From Streptomyces chumphonensis (GTDB taxonomy: Bacteria > Actinomycetota > Actinomycetes > Streptomycetales > Streptomycetaceae): a stretch of DNA of 64,000 nucleotides. This document shows, piece after piece, positions 27,532 through 35,588 of the stretch. Made by a program: the position numbers and the translations under genes. The notes under the pieces were generated by a model. It saw nothing but the letters and a program-made list of their open reading frames with translations. It was not told where the DNA came from and did not search any database. The first letter of the stretch is position 1, and every line of letters starts with the position of its first letter. The stretch is from assembly GCF_014779715.1 (NCBI RefSeq), contig NZ_JACXYU010000007.1, forward strand, positions 62,001-126,000, read 5' to 3'.

Positions 27532-28911
27532 GGACCCCTCCGGCGCGGCGGGCTCCGCAGGACCGCGCACCCCGTCACCGTCCGGGCCGTCGTCCGTCAG
27601 GTCCCGCATCCGCGTCTCCCGGGCGCACAGGATGGCCACCACCGTCAGCGCCGCGGCGGCCATGACGTAGAGGGAGACCGGAACGGAGCTGTCGAAGTCG
27701 GCCAGCAGCGCGGTCGCGATCATGGGGGCGGGCGCCCCCGCCGCCACCGAGGAGAACTGCGCGCCGATCGACGCCCCCGAATACCGCATGCGGGTCGCGA
27801 ACAGCTCGGCGAAGAACGCCGCCTGCGGCGCGTACATCGCCCCGTGCAGCACCAGCCCCACCGTCACCGCGAGGAGCACCGCACCGAAACTCCGGGTGTC
27901 GATCAGCGCGAAGAACGGGAACATCCACAGCCCCACGCCCGCCGCGCCGATCAGGTAGACCGGCCGCCGACCCAGCCGGTCCGAGAGCGCGCCCCACAGC
28001 GGGATCGTCGCGAAGTGCACCGCCGAGGCGATGAGCACGGCGTTCAGCGCCAGCTGCCGCGAGAGGTCCAGCTGGTCGGTGACGTAGACCAGGATGAACG
28101 CGGTGACGACGTAGTAGCTGATGTTCTCCGCCATCCGGGCGCCCATCGCCACCAGCACGTCCCGCCAGTGGTGCCGCAGCACGGCCAGCAGCGGCGGCTG
28201 CTCCGGCTCGGCCGACCGCCCCCGGCGTTCCTCCGCCTGCCGCAGCGCCTCCTTGAACACCGGCGACTCGTCCACCGAGATCCTGATCCACAGCCCCACG
28301 AGCACCAGCAGCCCCGACAGCAGGAACGGCACCCGCCAGCCCCACGCCAGGAACGCGTCCTCACTGAGCAGCGCCGTCAGCGCCGCCAGCACACCCGTCG
28401 CGAGCAGCTGCCCGGCGGGCGCGCCCGTCTGCGGCCACGACGCCCAGAAGCCGCGCCGCCGGGCGTCCCCGTGCTCCGAGACGAGCAGCACCGCGCCGCC
28501 CCACTCACCGCCCAGCGCGAACCCCTGCACCAGCCGCAGCGACGTCAGCAGCAGCGGCGCGACCGACCCGATGGTGGCGTGCGTCGGCAGCAGGCCGATC
28601 GCGAACGTCGCACCGCCCATCAGCAGCAGACTCAGCACAAGCAGCTTCTTCCGCCCCAGCCGGTCGCCGTAGTGGCCGAACACCAGCGCGCCGATCGGCC
28701 GCGCGGCGAACCCGATGGCGTACGTCAGGAAGGCCAGCAGCGTGCCGACCAGCGGATCGGAGTCGGGGAAGAACAGCTCGTTGAACACCAGCGCGGCGGC
28801 CGCGCCGTACAGGAAGAAGTCGTACCACTCGATGGTGGTCCCGATGAGGCTGGCGGCGACGATGCGCTTGAGACTCGCGGGGGCCGGCGGGCCCGCTGCG
28901 GGGGAGGCCAT
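27487..28911 (-). CDS. MFS transporter, metabolite:H+ symporter (MHS) family
   Basis: A 474-residue twelve-span symporter. The MHS signature IGTTIEWYDFFLYG lies in span 1, the loop motif FGHYGDRLGRKKLLV between spans 2 and 3, and LVQGFALGGEWGGAVLL in span 4. Relatives import organic acids, betaines or shikimate. ATG 28911 is the start (upstream GTGs are possible). The last 45 bp overlap the 3' end of the GAF-regulator gene on the other strand. Near a 3-hydroxybutyrate dehydrogenase, import of a hydroxy acid is a fair guess. Confidence 0.9.
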   Translation of the reverse strand: MASPAAGPPAPASLKRIVAASLIGTTIEWYDFFLYGAAAALVFNELFFPDSDPLVGTLLAFLTYAIGFAARPIGALVFGHYGDRLGRKKLLVLSLLLMGGATFAIGLLPTHATIGSVAPLLLTSLRLVQGFALGGEWGGAVLLVSEHGDARRRGFWASWPQTGAPAGQLLATGVLAALTALLSEDAFLAWGWRVPFLLSGLLVLVGLWIRISVDESPVFKEALRQAEERRGRSAEPEQPPLLAVLRHHWRDVLVAMGARMAENISYYVVTAFILVYVTDQLDLSRQLALNAVLIASAVHFATIPLWGALSDRLGRRPVYLIGAAGVGLWMFPFFALIDTRSFGAVLLAVTVGLVLHGAMYAPQAAFFAELFATRMRYSGASIGAQFSSVAAGAPAPMIATALLADFDSSVPVSLYVMAAAALTVVAILCARETRMRDLTDDGPDGDGVRGPAEPAAPEGSSAVEGAREPVQPKG

Positions 28912-29082
28912 GTGCACCACTTCCAGGCGATGTGCGGGGACGGGGGACGTGTCGCGGACGTCACGAACTCGCCACACCGTAGGAAGCCCGCGCACGGCCG
29001 CGTATGTGCCCGGACCCCACAGTTGCCGCCGTGCGCATGAGTCGCGGTCCCATCGGGCCGCGCCCGGGTCCCGGTGTGTGGC

Positions 29083-30183
29083 TCATGCCGGGTGCGGGCC
29101 GAGGAGGGTGAAGTCAGCGGTTCCGTGCCGTCGTCCGTTGACCTGGAGCGTCACCCGGTGCGGCCCGGGGTGGTAGCGGCGGGTGCTCAGCGGCCGGAAC
29201 GAGTGGCGGCGCTCACCCGACCACCGCTCCCCCGGGGCCAGGGTCCGCGTGGTCAGCTTGAAGACCTTCGGGCTCAGGCTCCCGTCGGCCCTGCGGTGGT
29301 GGACGACGTAGTCGACGACCACGCGGACGGTCGTCCGTCCGGTGTTGACGACCGCGTACCCGAAGGCCAGGTGCCCGCCCTCGCGGACCTCCGGCGTCCG
29401 CACCTCGGGCCCGGTGACCTCGACGGCGGCGTCCGGATCGTGCCCCAGGAGCAGCAGGGCCCTCGGGCGGCCCGCCTTGACGAGGGTCCGCAGCCCGTGT
29501 CGCACCACGGACGCCGTGGTGGGGGCGGGGTCGGCCAGCCACCGCTCGGCGGTGTCGAGAGCGGCGTGCGGGTGGTCGCGGCTGATGTCGTTGAGATGGT
29601 TGGCGACCGACCGCCGGACGTACGGGGAGGTGTCCCGGTACAGCGCGTCCAGCACCGGCAGCGCGGGACGGGGGTCGGTGACGAGCTCGGGCAGCCGGGG
29701 CGCCCAGGGCAGGCGGGGCCGGGTGCCCTCGCTCGCCAGTCGGCGCACGTGCGGGTCGGCGTGATCCGTCCAGGCCAGCACGGTCCGCAGCGCCCGGTGC
29801 AGGTCGCACCGGAGGAAGGGACGCACGGCGGCCTCGGCGGTGAGCCGTGGAGTGAGCTCGGCCAGCAGGTCGAGCCCGGGTTCGAAGACCCCGTCGGGGA
29901 GTGCCCGTTCGGGGACGGCCGCAGCCACGGGGAAGGTCATCCACCCGTTGAAGCAGGGGTCCCGCAGCGCCGCGCGCACGACGCTGGAGAAGCCCGGGTA
30001 GGTCCCCGGCAGATCGGCGAGCACGGCGTCCCGCACGGCCGCCACACGGCCGGAGAACGTCAGGTCGGGCAGCCCGGCCCCGCAGTCCCTCAGAGCGGTG
30101 GTCGAGGGAGCGCCCGCACGCAGCATGACGGCGGCCAGGCGGACGGTGGTCGGTGCGTCGAGCAGTTCGTCGGCGGTGGGCAC
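29083..30183 (-). CDS. DNA alkylation repair protein, AlkC-like
   Basis: A 366-residue HEAT-repeat protein of the AlkC/AlkD superfamily, glycosylases that remove alkylated bases without base flipping. The helical-repeat part (1-250) has LAWTDHADPHVRRLASEGTR and DTSPYVRRSVANHLNDISR, both family marks. The last 100 residues look beta-rich, with GHLAFGYAVVNTG and ending VTLQVNGRRHGTADFTLL. That fits the immunoglobulin-like domain known in some AlkC proteins. It lies 63 bp downstream of the ABM gene on the same strand and may be cotranscribed. Confidence 0.85.
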   Translation of the reverse strand: MPTADELLDAPTTVRLAAVMLRAGAPSTTALRDCGAGLPDLTFSGRVAAVRDAVLADLPGTYPGFSSVVRAALRDPCFNGWMTFPVAAAVPERALPDGVFEPGLDLLAELTPRLTAEAAVRPFLRCDLHRALRTVLAWTDHADPHVRRLASEGTRPRLPWAPRLPELVTDPRPALPVLDALYRDTSPYVRRSVANHLNDISRDHPHAALDTAERWLADPAPTTASVVRHGLRTLVKAGRPRALLLLGHDPDAAVEVTGPEVRTPEVREGGHLAFGYAVVNTGRTTVRVVVDYVVHHRRADGSLSPKVFKLTTRTLAPGERWSGERRHSFRPLSTRRYHPGPHRVTLQVNGRRHGTADFTLLGPHPA

Positions 30184-30246
30184 GGCGGCTCCTCCTCACG
30201 TGGGCGCCCGGCCCCGCCCGGGGCGCGGCCGGGCGGGGCGGCGGCG

Positions 30247-30552
30247 TCAGGGCCGGGGTCGGGCGGTGTGCAGCACCTCGGCGTGCCGCATCTCGTGGAC
30301 GTCGCCGATCAGGCCGAAGAACCCGGCGGCAGCGGGGTCGCCCGGCATCTCGCGCGCCGCGCGGGCAGCCGCCTCGGGTGAGGCCCACAGCAGGAAGTCC
30401 ACGAGTGAGCCGTCCTCGCAGCGGGCGAGGTACCCGCCGAGGAAGTCGGTGCCGTAGCGCTCGCCGAGCAGGGCGACCAGCCCGTCGCGCCGGGCGGTCA
30501 GCTCCTCGGCGTCGCTCGCCTCGAAGCGTACGTACTCGATGGTCGTGGTCAT
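30247..30552 (-). CDS. antibiotic biosynthesis monooxygenase (ABM)-like protein
   Basis: A 101-residue single-domain protein of the dimeric ferredoxin-like ABM fold (MTTTIEYVRFEASDAEEL, LLWASPEAAARAAREM, VHEMRHAEVLHTARP). Members include heme- or quinol-linked monooxygenases and many of unknown role. It faces the CGNR gene across 107 bp that hold a nested inverted repeat, so the CGNR protein is the likely regulator. Confidence 0.75.
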   Translation of the reverse strand: MTTTIEYVRFEASDAEELTARRDGLVALLGERYGTDFLGGYLARCEDGSLVDFLLWASPEAAARAAREMPGDPAAAGFFGLIGDVHEMRHAEVLHTARPRP

Positions 30553-30577
30553 GGGGTGCTCCTTCCGAACAGTGAGT

Positions 30578-30640
30578 CACGGATTCGTGTACTCAAAACC
30601 GTGACGGACGCTATCACGGTTTCCGGAAGTCGAATCCGTG
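30578..30640. promoter_or_regulatory. nested double palindrome between ABM and CGNR genes
   Basis: Two perfect inverted repeats share one centre: outer arms CACGGATTCG (30578-30587) and CGAATCCGTG (30631-30640), inner arms AAACCGTGA (30596-30604) and TCACGGTTT (30614-30622). This gives four CACGG half-sites in alternating orientation, about 18 bp apart at successive starts. The layout fits an operator bound by two dimers controlling both divergent genes, probably autoregulated by the CGNR protein. Confidence 0.75.
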
Positions 30641-30659
30641 CGTCCGGTAGGTTGGGGGC

Positions 30660-31205
30660 ATGAGCCTCCAGAGCCTCCACGCGATGCCGTGGATCGGCGA
30701 ACACGCGGTCCTGGACCTGGCCAACACCGTCGTGCGCGGCGCCGGACCGGACCGCGCCGACATCGACCTCCTGGCCGACCCGGAGCTACGAGCCACGTGG
30801 CGTGAACAGGCGGCCGACCGCGCCCTCGCGGCCCTGCCCGTGGGCGAGCTGACGGACCTGCGCCACCCCGTCCGGGCAGCCCTGGACGCGGCGGCGCGCC
30901 GGGCCCCCCTCCCCGCATCCGCACGGACCCGGCTCAACACCCTCGCCGCCCACGCCCCCGTCACCTACGAGATCGGCGACGACGGCCGGCTCACCGAACG
31001 CGAGGGACAGAACCCCGCCGCCGCGTCCGTGGCCCGCCGCACCCTCGTCCTGGCGGCCGGGGAGGAGCAGGCCCGCCTGCGCCTCTGTCCCGCCCCGAGC
31101 TGCGGCATGTACTTCCTGGCCCGCCGACGCGACCAGGGCTGGTGCTCCGTCGCCTGCGGCAACCGCGCCCGCTCGGCCCGCAGGCACGCCGCCCGTGCCC
31201 GCTGA
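30660..31205 (+). CDS. CGNR zinc-finger regulator (ABATE domain)
   Basis: A 181-residue protein of the ABATE/CGNR family. The N-terminal ABATE part (IGEHAVLDLANTVV) is thought to sense a ligand or stress. The C-terminal zinc finger reads LRLCPAPSCGMYFLARRRDQ, then WCSVACGNRARSARRHA, with the four cysteines and the CGNR motif. It is read away from the ABM gene, and the shared spacer carries the nested palindrome. Confidence 0.92.
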   Translation: MSLQSLHAMPWIGEHAVLDLANTVVRGAGPDRADIDLLADPELRATWREQAADRALAALPVGELTDLRHPVRAALDAAARRAPLPASARTRLNTLAAHAPVTYEIGDDGRLTEREGQNPAAASVARRTLVLAAGEEQARLRLCPAPSCGMYFLARRRDQGWCSVACGNRARSARRHAARAR

Positions 31206-31250
31206 CCGCCGCACCCCCCGTCCCGCCGCCGGGAGGCGCATGCTGGGGGC

Positions 31251-32039
31251 ATGGGTGTCATCGTCGGAACGTCCGGGTGGCAGTACCGGGACTGGAAGGG
31301 CGTCCTCTACCCGCCGGAGCTACCCGGCCGGCTCTGGCTGGAGGAGTACGCCCGGCACTTCCCGACGGTCGAGAGCAACGCCGCCTTCTACCGCCTGCCC
31401 TCCGCCGAAACCTTCGCCGACTGGCGCGAGCGGACACCCGACGGCTTCGTCATGGCCGTCAAGGCCAGCCGCTACCTGACCCACCTCAAACGCCTCCGGG
31501 AACCCGAGGAACCCGTCCGCCGCCTCCTCGCGCACGCCGCCGGGCTGGGCCCCAGGCTCGGCCCCGTCCTCCTCCAGCTCCCGCCGACCCTCCGCGCCGA
31601 CGCCGCCCTGCTCGACACCTGCCTCGCCGCCTTCCCGCCGACCGTCCGCGTCGCCGTCGAACCCCGGCACCCCACCTGGTGGAACCCGGAGATCCGCGAC
31701 GTCCTCACCGCCCGCCGCGCCGCGCTCTGCTGGGCCGACCGCGCCTCCCACCCCGCCACCCCGCTGTGGCGCACCACCGACTGGGGCTACCTCCGCCTCC
31801 ACGCCGGCCGCGCCCGCCCCTGGCCCCGCTACGGCCCGCAGGCCCTGCGCACCTGGGCCGCCCGGATCGCCGACACCTGGCCCCCCGACGCCGACGTCCA
31901 CGCCTACTTCAACAACGACCCCGGCGGCGCCGCCGTCCTCGACGCCACCCTCTTCACCCGCTTCGCCCGCTTCACCGACCCACCCGGCCCCGGTCCGTCA
32001 GGTGGAACGCCGTCCGGGGGCGACGGGGTCACGCATTAG
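31251..32039 (+). CDS. DUF72 domain protein
   Basis: A 262-residue TIM-barrel-like DUF72 protein of unknown function. Marks of the family: [20 protein letters not shown], then [18 protein letters not shown], then YLRLHAG and [13 protein letters not shown]. It starts 46 bp after the CGNR gene and ends 11 bp before gpmA. No chemistry is established for the family to my knowledge. Confidence 0.9.
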   Translation: MGVIVGTSGWQYRDWKGVLYPPELPGRLWLEEYARHFPTVESNAAFYRLPSAETFADWRERTPDGFVMAVKASRYLTHLKRLREPEEPVRRLLAHAAGLGPRLGPVLLQLPPTLRADAALLDTCLAAFPPTVRVAVEPRHPTWWNPEIRDVLTARRAALCWADRASHPATPLWRTTDWGYLRLHAGRARPWPRYGPQALRTWAARIADTWPPDADVHAYFNNDPGGAAVLDATLFTRFARFTDPPGPGPSGGTPSGGDGVTH

Positions 32040-32049
32040 GCTGAGAGCC

Positions 32050-32811
32050 ATGGCCGACGCGACGTACAAGCTGATCCTCCTCCGCCACGGCGAGAGCGAG
32101 TGGAACGCGAAGAACCTGTTCACCGGCTGGGTGGACGTCAACCTCACGGACAAGGGCGAGACGGAGGCGATCCGCGGCGGCGAGCTGCTGCAGGACGCCG
32201 GCCTGCTCCCCGACGTCGTCCACACCTCCGTGCAGAAGCGCGCGATCCGCACCGCCAACCTGGCCCTGGACGCCTGCGAACGCCACTGGATCCCCGTCCA
32301 CCGCTCCTGGCGCCTCAACGAGCGGCACTACGGCGCCCTCCAGGGCAAGGACAAGGCCCAGACCCTCGCCGAGTTCGGCGAGGAGCAGTTCATGCTGTGG
32401 CGCCGCTCCTACGACACCCCGCCGCCCGTCCTCGAGGACGGCGCCGAGTGGTCGCAGAGCGACGACCCGCGCTACGGCATGATCCCCCCGGAGCTGCGCC
32501 CCCGCACCGAGTGCCTCAAGGACGTCGTCCACCGGATGATGCCCTACTGGTACGACAGCATCGTCCCGGACCTGATCACCGGCGGCGTCGTGCTCGTCGC
32601 CGCCCACGGCAACAGCCTCCGTGCCCTCGTCAAGCACCTCGACGGCATCTCCGACGCCGACATCGCGGGCCTCAACATCCCCACCGGCATCCCGCTCTCC
32701 TACGAGCTGGACGCCTCCTTCCGCCCCGTGAACCCCGGCGGCACCTACCTCGACCCGGAGGCCGCCAAGGCCGCCATCGAAGCCGTCAAGAACCAGGGCA
32801 AGAAGAAGTAA
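32050..32811 (+). CDS. gpmA: 2,3-bisphosphoglycerate-dependent phosphoglycerate mutase
   Basis: A 253-residue glycolytic mutase interconverting 3- and 2-phosphoglycerate. The phospho-acceptor His is in [10 protein letters not shown] near residue 12, followed by [22 protein letters not shown] and the second histidine in [10 protein letters not shown] are present. The C-terminus NQGKKK is encoded by a sequence repeated at 35484-35502, and a 22-bp perfect hairpin follows. So the last codons may have been supplied by an inserted element. Confidence 0.97.
   Translation: MADATYKLILLRHGESEWNAKNLFTGWVDVNLTDKGETEAIRGGELLQDAGLLPDVVHTSVQKRAIRTANLALDACERHWIPVHRSWRLNERHYGALQGKDKAQTLAEFGEEQFMLWRRSYDTPPPVLEDGAEWSQSDDPRYGMIPPELRPRTECLKDVVHRMMPYWYDSIVPDLITGGVVLVAAHGNSLRALVKHLDGISDADIAGLNIPTGIPLSYELDASFRPVNPGGTYLDPEAAKAAIEAVKNQGKKK
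32789..32807 (+). repeat. direct repeat, gpmA-end copy (att-like)
   Basis: AGAACCAGGGCAAGAAGAA at the 3' end of gpmA recurs exactly, in the same orientation, at 35484-35502. Each copy is followed by a stop codon and a hairpin, as expected when an element integrates into a gene end and duplicates it. Confidence 0.7.
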
Positions 32812-32818
32812 GCCCGTA

Positions 32819-32869
32819 CCAGTCAGCCCCCGCTCCTGCGGCTACTTCGCAGGAGCGGGGGCTGACTGG
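32819..32869 (+). terminator. terminator after gpmA
   Basis: A perfect 22-bp stem with the 7-nt loop GCTACTT, starting 8 bases after the gpmA stop. Confidence 0.9.
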
Positions 32870-32903
32870 TGTATTCGGGCCGTCGTCCGCCCGATCGGCC
32901 GTA

Positions 32904-33344
32904 TCAGGACGGGGGCCAGGCGTCGGCGACCGTGAAGGAGACCACCGTTCCGCCGAAGCGGCTCGGCCCACAGTGCCAGGAGTCGGCGATGGAGTCGACC
33001 AGCAGGAGCCCGCGCCCGTGCGCGTCGCTCGCGTCGGGGCATCTCAGCCGCACGCTCTCCGGGAGTCCCGGATTGTGCACCTCGACCCGGAGCGAGGTCC
33101 CCGCACGGAACCACTCCACTCGGACGAGCCAGGATTCATCCGACCTGCCGTGGACGACGGCGTTGGTCACCAGTTCCGAGAGCATCAGGACGCAGTCGTC
33201 GACCGAACAGGCCGGGTGGTAGGGAGTGACGAACCTCCGGAACCAGTGCCGGGCCCGGGGTACGGACTCCGCGACGGGAAACAGAGCCATCGCGCCGAGG
33301 CGCGGTGACTCGTCACTCGGATGGAGGTCGATCGAGTAAGCCAT
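32904..33344 (-). CDS. ATP-binding protein, SpoIIAB/RsbW-like
   Basis: A 146-residue GHKL-type ATPase/kinase of the anti-sigma-factor group common in streptomycetes. The N box is CVLMLSELVTNAVVHG, the G1 region LRVEVHNPGLP and the G2 loop DAHGRGLLLVDSIAD, ending FGGTVVSFTV. No sigma factor or anti-anti-sigma gene lies beside it, so its partner is elsewhere. It lies inside the segment bracketed by the gpmA-end repeats. Confidence 0.88.
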   Translation of the reverse strand: MAYSIDLHPSDESPRLGAMALFPVAESVPRARHWFRRFVTPYHPACSVDDCVLMLSELVTNAVVHGRSDESWLVRVEWFRAGTSLRVEVHNPGLPESVRLRCPDASDAHGRGLLLVDSIADSWHCGPSRFGGTVVSFTVADAWPPS

Positions 33345-33520
33345 CAGTACTCACTCCCGCCGCTGCGGTCGCAGTGGAGGTGATGTCGACTGTGGCGCTC
33401 CTGGCCGTCCGTGCTGCTGAGCTTTGCAGTCGACATTCTCGCCGCTGACACCACGGCAGCCGGGGGATCGATCCCGAACGACGCCATACAACACCCCTCA
33501 TTTCGGAGAACGCTCGGCGA

Positions 33521-33532
33521 CATCTCTAGACA
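33521..33532. promoter_or_regulatory. operator site 1 for the GntR regulator
   Basis: CATCTCTAGACA, identical to the reverse complement of site 3 and one base different from site 2. It lies 136 bp before the GntR start; 26 bp centre to centre from site 2. No other gene lies in 33345-33667. Confidence 0.6.
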
Positions 33533-33546
33533 TGGACTGTGGCGAA

Positions 33547-33558
33547 CATCTCTAGAGA
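33547..33558. promoter_or_regulatory. operator site 2 for the GntR regulator
   Basis: CATCTCTAGAGA, containing the perfect 10-bp palindrome TCTCTAGAGA (33549-33558). The symmetry suits a dimeric GntR protein. Confidence 0.65.
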
Positions 33559-33640
33559 CGTCAAGTCCCCTGTTGAGCCCTGCTCTTGGCGGCCAGCACG
33601 GCTACTCGGAGCGAGCGAACCCCTGACCTGTGGCCTAAGG

Positions 33641-33652
33641 TGTCTAGAGATG
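33641..33652. promoter_or_regulatory. operator site 3 for the GntR regulator
   Basis: TGTCTAGAGATG, the inverted copy of site 1, ends four bases before the AGGAGG of the GntR gene. Binding here would block that gene's own expression. Confidence 0.65.
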
Positions 33653-33667
33653 GAGAGGAGGGTCGGA

Positions 33668-34426
33668 ATGGCCAACACCGGAGACGACCGGCGTCCCAAG
33701 TACCAGCGGATCGCTGACACGCTGCGCGAGGCGATCCGGTCGGGCGAGTACGGTCCCGGTGATCGACTCCCGGGAGAAAATGACCTCATGGCCACGCACG
33801 GCGTGGCTCGCATGACGGCCCGCCAGGCTTTGAGCGTCCTCCGGGACGAAGGCGTCGCCGAAGCCCGTAAGGGCGCCGGCGTGTTCGTCCGGGAGTTCCG
33901 CCCGCTTCGGCGCCAGGGCATCCAGCGTCTCGCCCAACAGCAATGGGGCAACGGCCGTTCCATCTGGTCGGCCGACATCGAGAACCGCTCACTCGAAGTG
34001 GACCAGGTCACGGTGTCCGACGAAGCAGCGCCTGACCGTATCAGCGCGGTCTTGGACTTGGCCGACGAGGAGACGGTGTGCGTGAGGCGTCGACGCTTCG
34101 TCCTGGACGGCAAGCCCGTCCTGCTCGCGACGAGCTATCTGCCTGCGTCCCTGGTCGCCGGGTCCGCGATCACGGAGGAGGAAACCGGGCAGGGCGGTAC
34201 GTACGCCAGGCTCGCCGAAATCGGCTACAAGCCCGTGCACTTCCGTGAAGAGATCCGCTCCCGTATGCCTTCGAAGGCTGAGGCGACGCAACTCAGCATG
34301 TCCGCGGGTACGCCTGTCATCCTCGTCTGCCGCACCGCATACACAGACGAAGGCCGCCCTGTAGAGGTCAACGAAATGACGCTGGACGCCGCCTCGTACA
34401 TCCTGGAGTACGACTTCGACGCTTGA
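33668..34426 (+). CDS. GntR-family (HutC-type) transcriptional regulator
   Basis: A 252-residue regulator. The N-terminal winged helix begins KYQRIADTLREAIRSGEYGP, then DRLPGENDLMATHGVARMTA and RQALSVLRDEGVAEARKGAG. A UTRA-type effector domain follows (RRRRFVLDGKPVLLATSYLP, then HFREEIRSRMPS). ATG 33668 has AGGAGG 6 nt upstream; ATG 33650 lies in an operator copy. Proteins like this repress transfer genes on Streptomyces integrative plasmids (KorSA/TraR type), which fits the att-like borders around it. No transfer gene is left here. Confidence 0.9.
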   Translation: MANTGDDRRPKYQRIADTLREAIRSGEYGPGDRLPGENDLMATHGVARMTARQALSVLRDEGVAEARKGAGVFVREFRPLRRQGIQRLAQQQWGNGRSIWSADIENRSLEVDQVTVSDEAAPDRISAVLDLADEETVCVRRRRFVLDGKPVLLATSYLPASLVAGSAITEEETGQGGTYARLAEIGYKPVHFREEIRSRMPSKAEATQLSMSAGTPVILVCRTAYTDEGRPVEVNEMTLDAASYILEYDFDA

Positions 34427-34723
34427 GTCCGGGCTGTCCCGACCAGTGAGCGAGGTACCACCTTCTTCCCGGGTTCAAGGCGCCCCGCGCACGGCGCGTC
34501 CGCCGTCGGTGTCCGCGGCCTCCATGTCTCCGCCACCGGCGTCGGCCGCACCAGCCAGCGGGGTTGCGGTCACAGAGAGCGCCGTCGGGGGTCGGTCGTA
34601 TCCACGACTCAGGCACCTCCCCGGCTCGGGTCCCTCATCAAGCACTACGCGGGCAGGCCACCGCCCAAAGTCGCTCCACCGGCCTTCTGGGGCTCTCCAA
34701 CGGCATCGGGGTATCGTCCAGCC
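34427..34723. other. intergenic stretch without a convincing gene
   Basis: Open frames exist on both strands but are Ser/Pro/Arg-rich, lack ribosome sites and look like chance. No repeat or hairpin stands out. Confidence 0.5.
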
Positions 34724-35050
34724 GTGGGAGACGACGAAACCACGCAAGACGGGACACCTGAGTACTACATCTGCATCGTGTGCACTGACCGTGGACAGCA
34801 TGGCGGTATCCGACTCACGACGGCTCGGAAGACCTCCGAAGAGCGAGGCATGAGCTTCGCGCTGGAGCACTTTGCTCCGCCTATGGCGGATGCTGAACCT
34901 CGCAGCATGATCGGCCACGACTCATATACCTTCATATGTCCGAGATGTGGTCGCACTCCTCAGATTCAGCGGGAGAGGTGGTGGCGGATCGTCGACGCCG
35001 CCGCAGAGGAGGGGATGGACGAACTAGACATTTCTCGGCTACCTTTCTAA
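34724..35050 (+). CDS. hypothetical protein with two CxxC motifs
   Basis: A 108-residue acidic protein from GTG 34724. Two CxxC pairs, YICIVCTDRGQHGG near the N-terminus and TFICPRCGRTPQIQ at about 73-86, could bind one zinc ion. The C-terminus reads RWWRIVDAAAEEGMDELDIS. I know of no named family; relatives would be expected on streptomycete mobile elements. It lies between the GntR gene and the second gpmA-end repeat. Confidence 0.6.
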   Translation: MGDDETTQDGTPEYYICIVCTDRGQHGGIRLTTARKTSEERGMSFALEHFAPPMADAEPRSMIGHDSYTFICPRCGRTPQIQRERWWRIVDAAAEEGMDELDISRLPF

Positions 35051-35174
35051 GGCTACTGCGCGAATGTGGCCCCTGTGCGAGGACGGGGTAACTTTCCAGT
35101 CGATCGACTACGACTCGACGCATGCCTCAGCCCGCTCATCCGGTGGGGAGCTTCAAGCTGCCCACGGAGTAGAT

Positions 35175-35345
35175 GTGCAGGCTTTTCTGTATGACGTGAT
35201 CACCAACGTCGGTGCCGCCCTCGCAGTAGTCGTGACTGCCAGGGCTTACCGCTGGCTCTCCTCTTTTCCTAGGAAGCGCTTCGGCAACTCCCACCCCCAA
35301 GTGGAGACGGCGGAAGAGGGCGCAACCGAGAGAGGGGAAGGCTGA
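35175..35345 (+). CDS. small putative membrane protein
   Basis: A possible 56-residue protein from GTG 35175, with GGAG (35166-35169) 5 nt upstream. One membrane segment is plain (VITNVGAALAVVVTARAYRWL), followed by a basic, then acidic tail. A longer version from 35064 in the same frame lacks a ribosome site. Function unknown. Confidence 0.45.
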   Translation: MQAFLYDVITNVGAALAVVVTARAYRWLSSFPRKRFGNSHPQVETAEEGATERGEG

Positions 35346-35483
35346 GGCAGGCATCTACTCCCGGTCTTCCCGCCGAGGCTGGGGCCGCCCGTGGGCCGTG
35401 CGAGGGCGGCCCCAGGTGACCCATGTAGCCCGCTCCATCGCAGGTCACAACCGCATCCGGTCAGGTGACCAGCAGGGCCAGTC

Positions 35484-35502
35484 AGAACCAGGGCAAGAAG
35501 AA
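35484..35502 (+). repeat. direct repeat, displaced gpmA end (att-like)
   Basis: Exact 19-bp match to 32789-32807. Followed by ATAG, so that it would encode NQGKKK plus a stop in the gpmA frame. It is the far border of the 2.7-kb segment. Confidence 0.7.
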
Positions 35503-35517
35503 ATAGAGTTTGTGATC

Positions 35518-35558
35518 ACGCCCCGACCTGCACTTATGGTGTGGGCCGGGGGCGTTTT
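35518..35558 (+). terminator. hairpin with T-run after the displaced gpmA end
   Basis: ACGCCCCG pairs with CGGGGGCGT around an imperfect inner stem, followed directly by TTTT. It has no gene of its own on this strand and is best explained as the old gpmA terminator. Confidence 0.65.
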
Positions 35559-35588
35559 CACAGCCTGCGCCCAACGGGACGGCCCGGC

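Noticed and set aside
34446..34853. Ser/Pro-rich open frame overlapping the CxxC hypothetical gene
   Set aside because: No ribosome site, low-complexity composition, and it runs through a better supported gene in another frame.
32812..35483. A complete integrative plasmid
   Set aside because: No integrase, excisionase, replication or transfer gene is present, only a GntR-type regulator and small genes.
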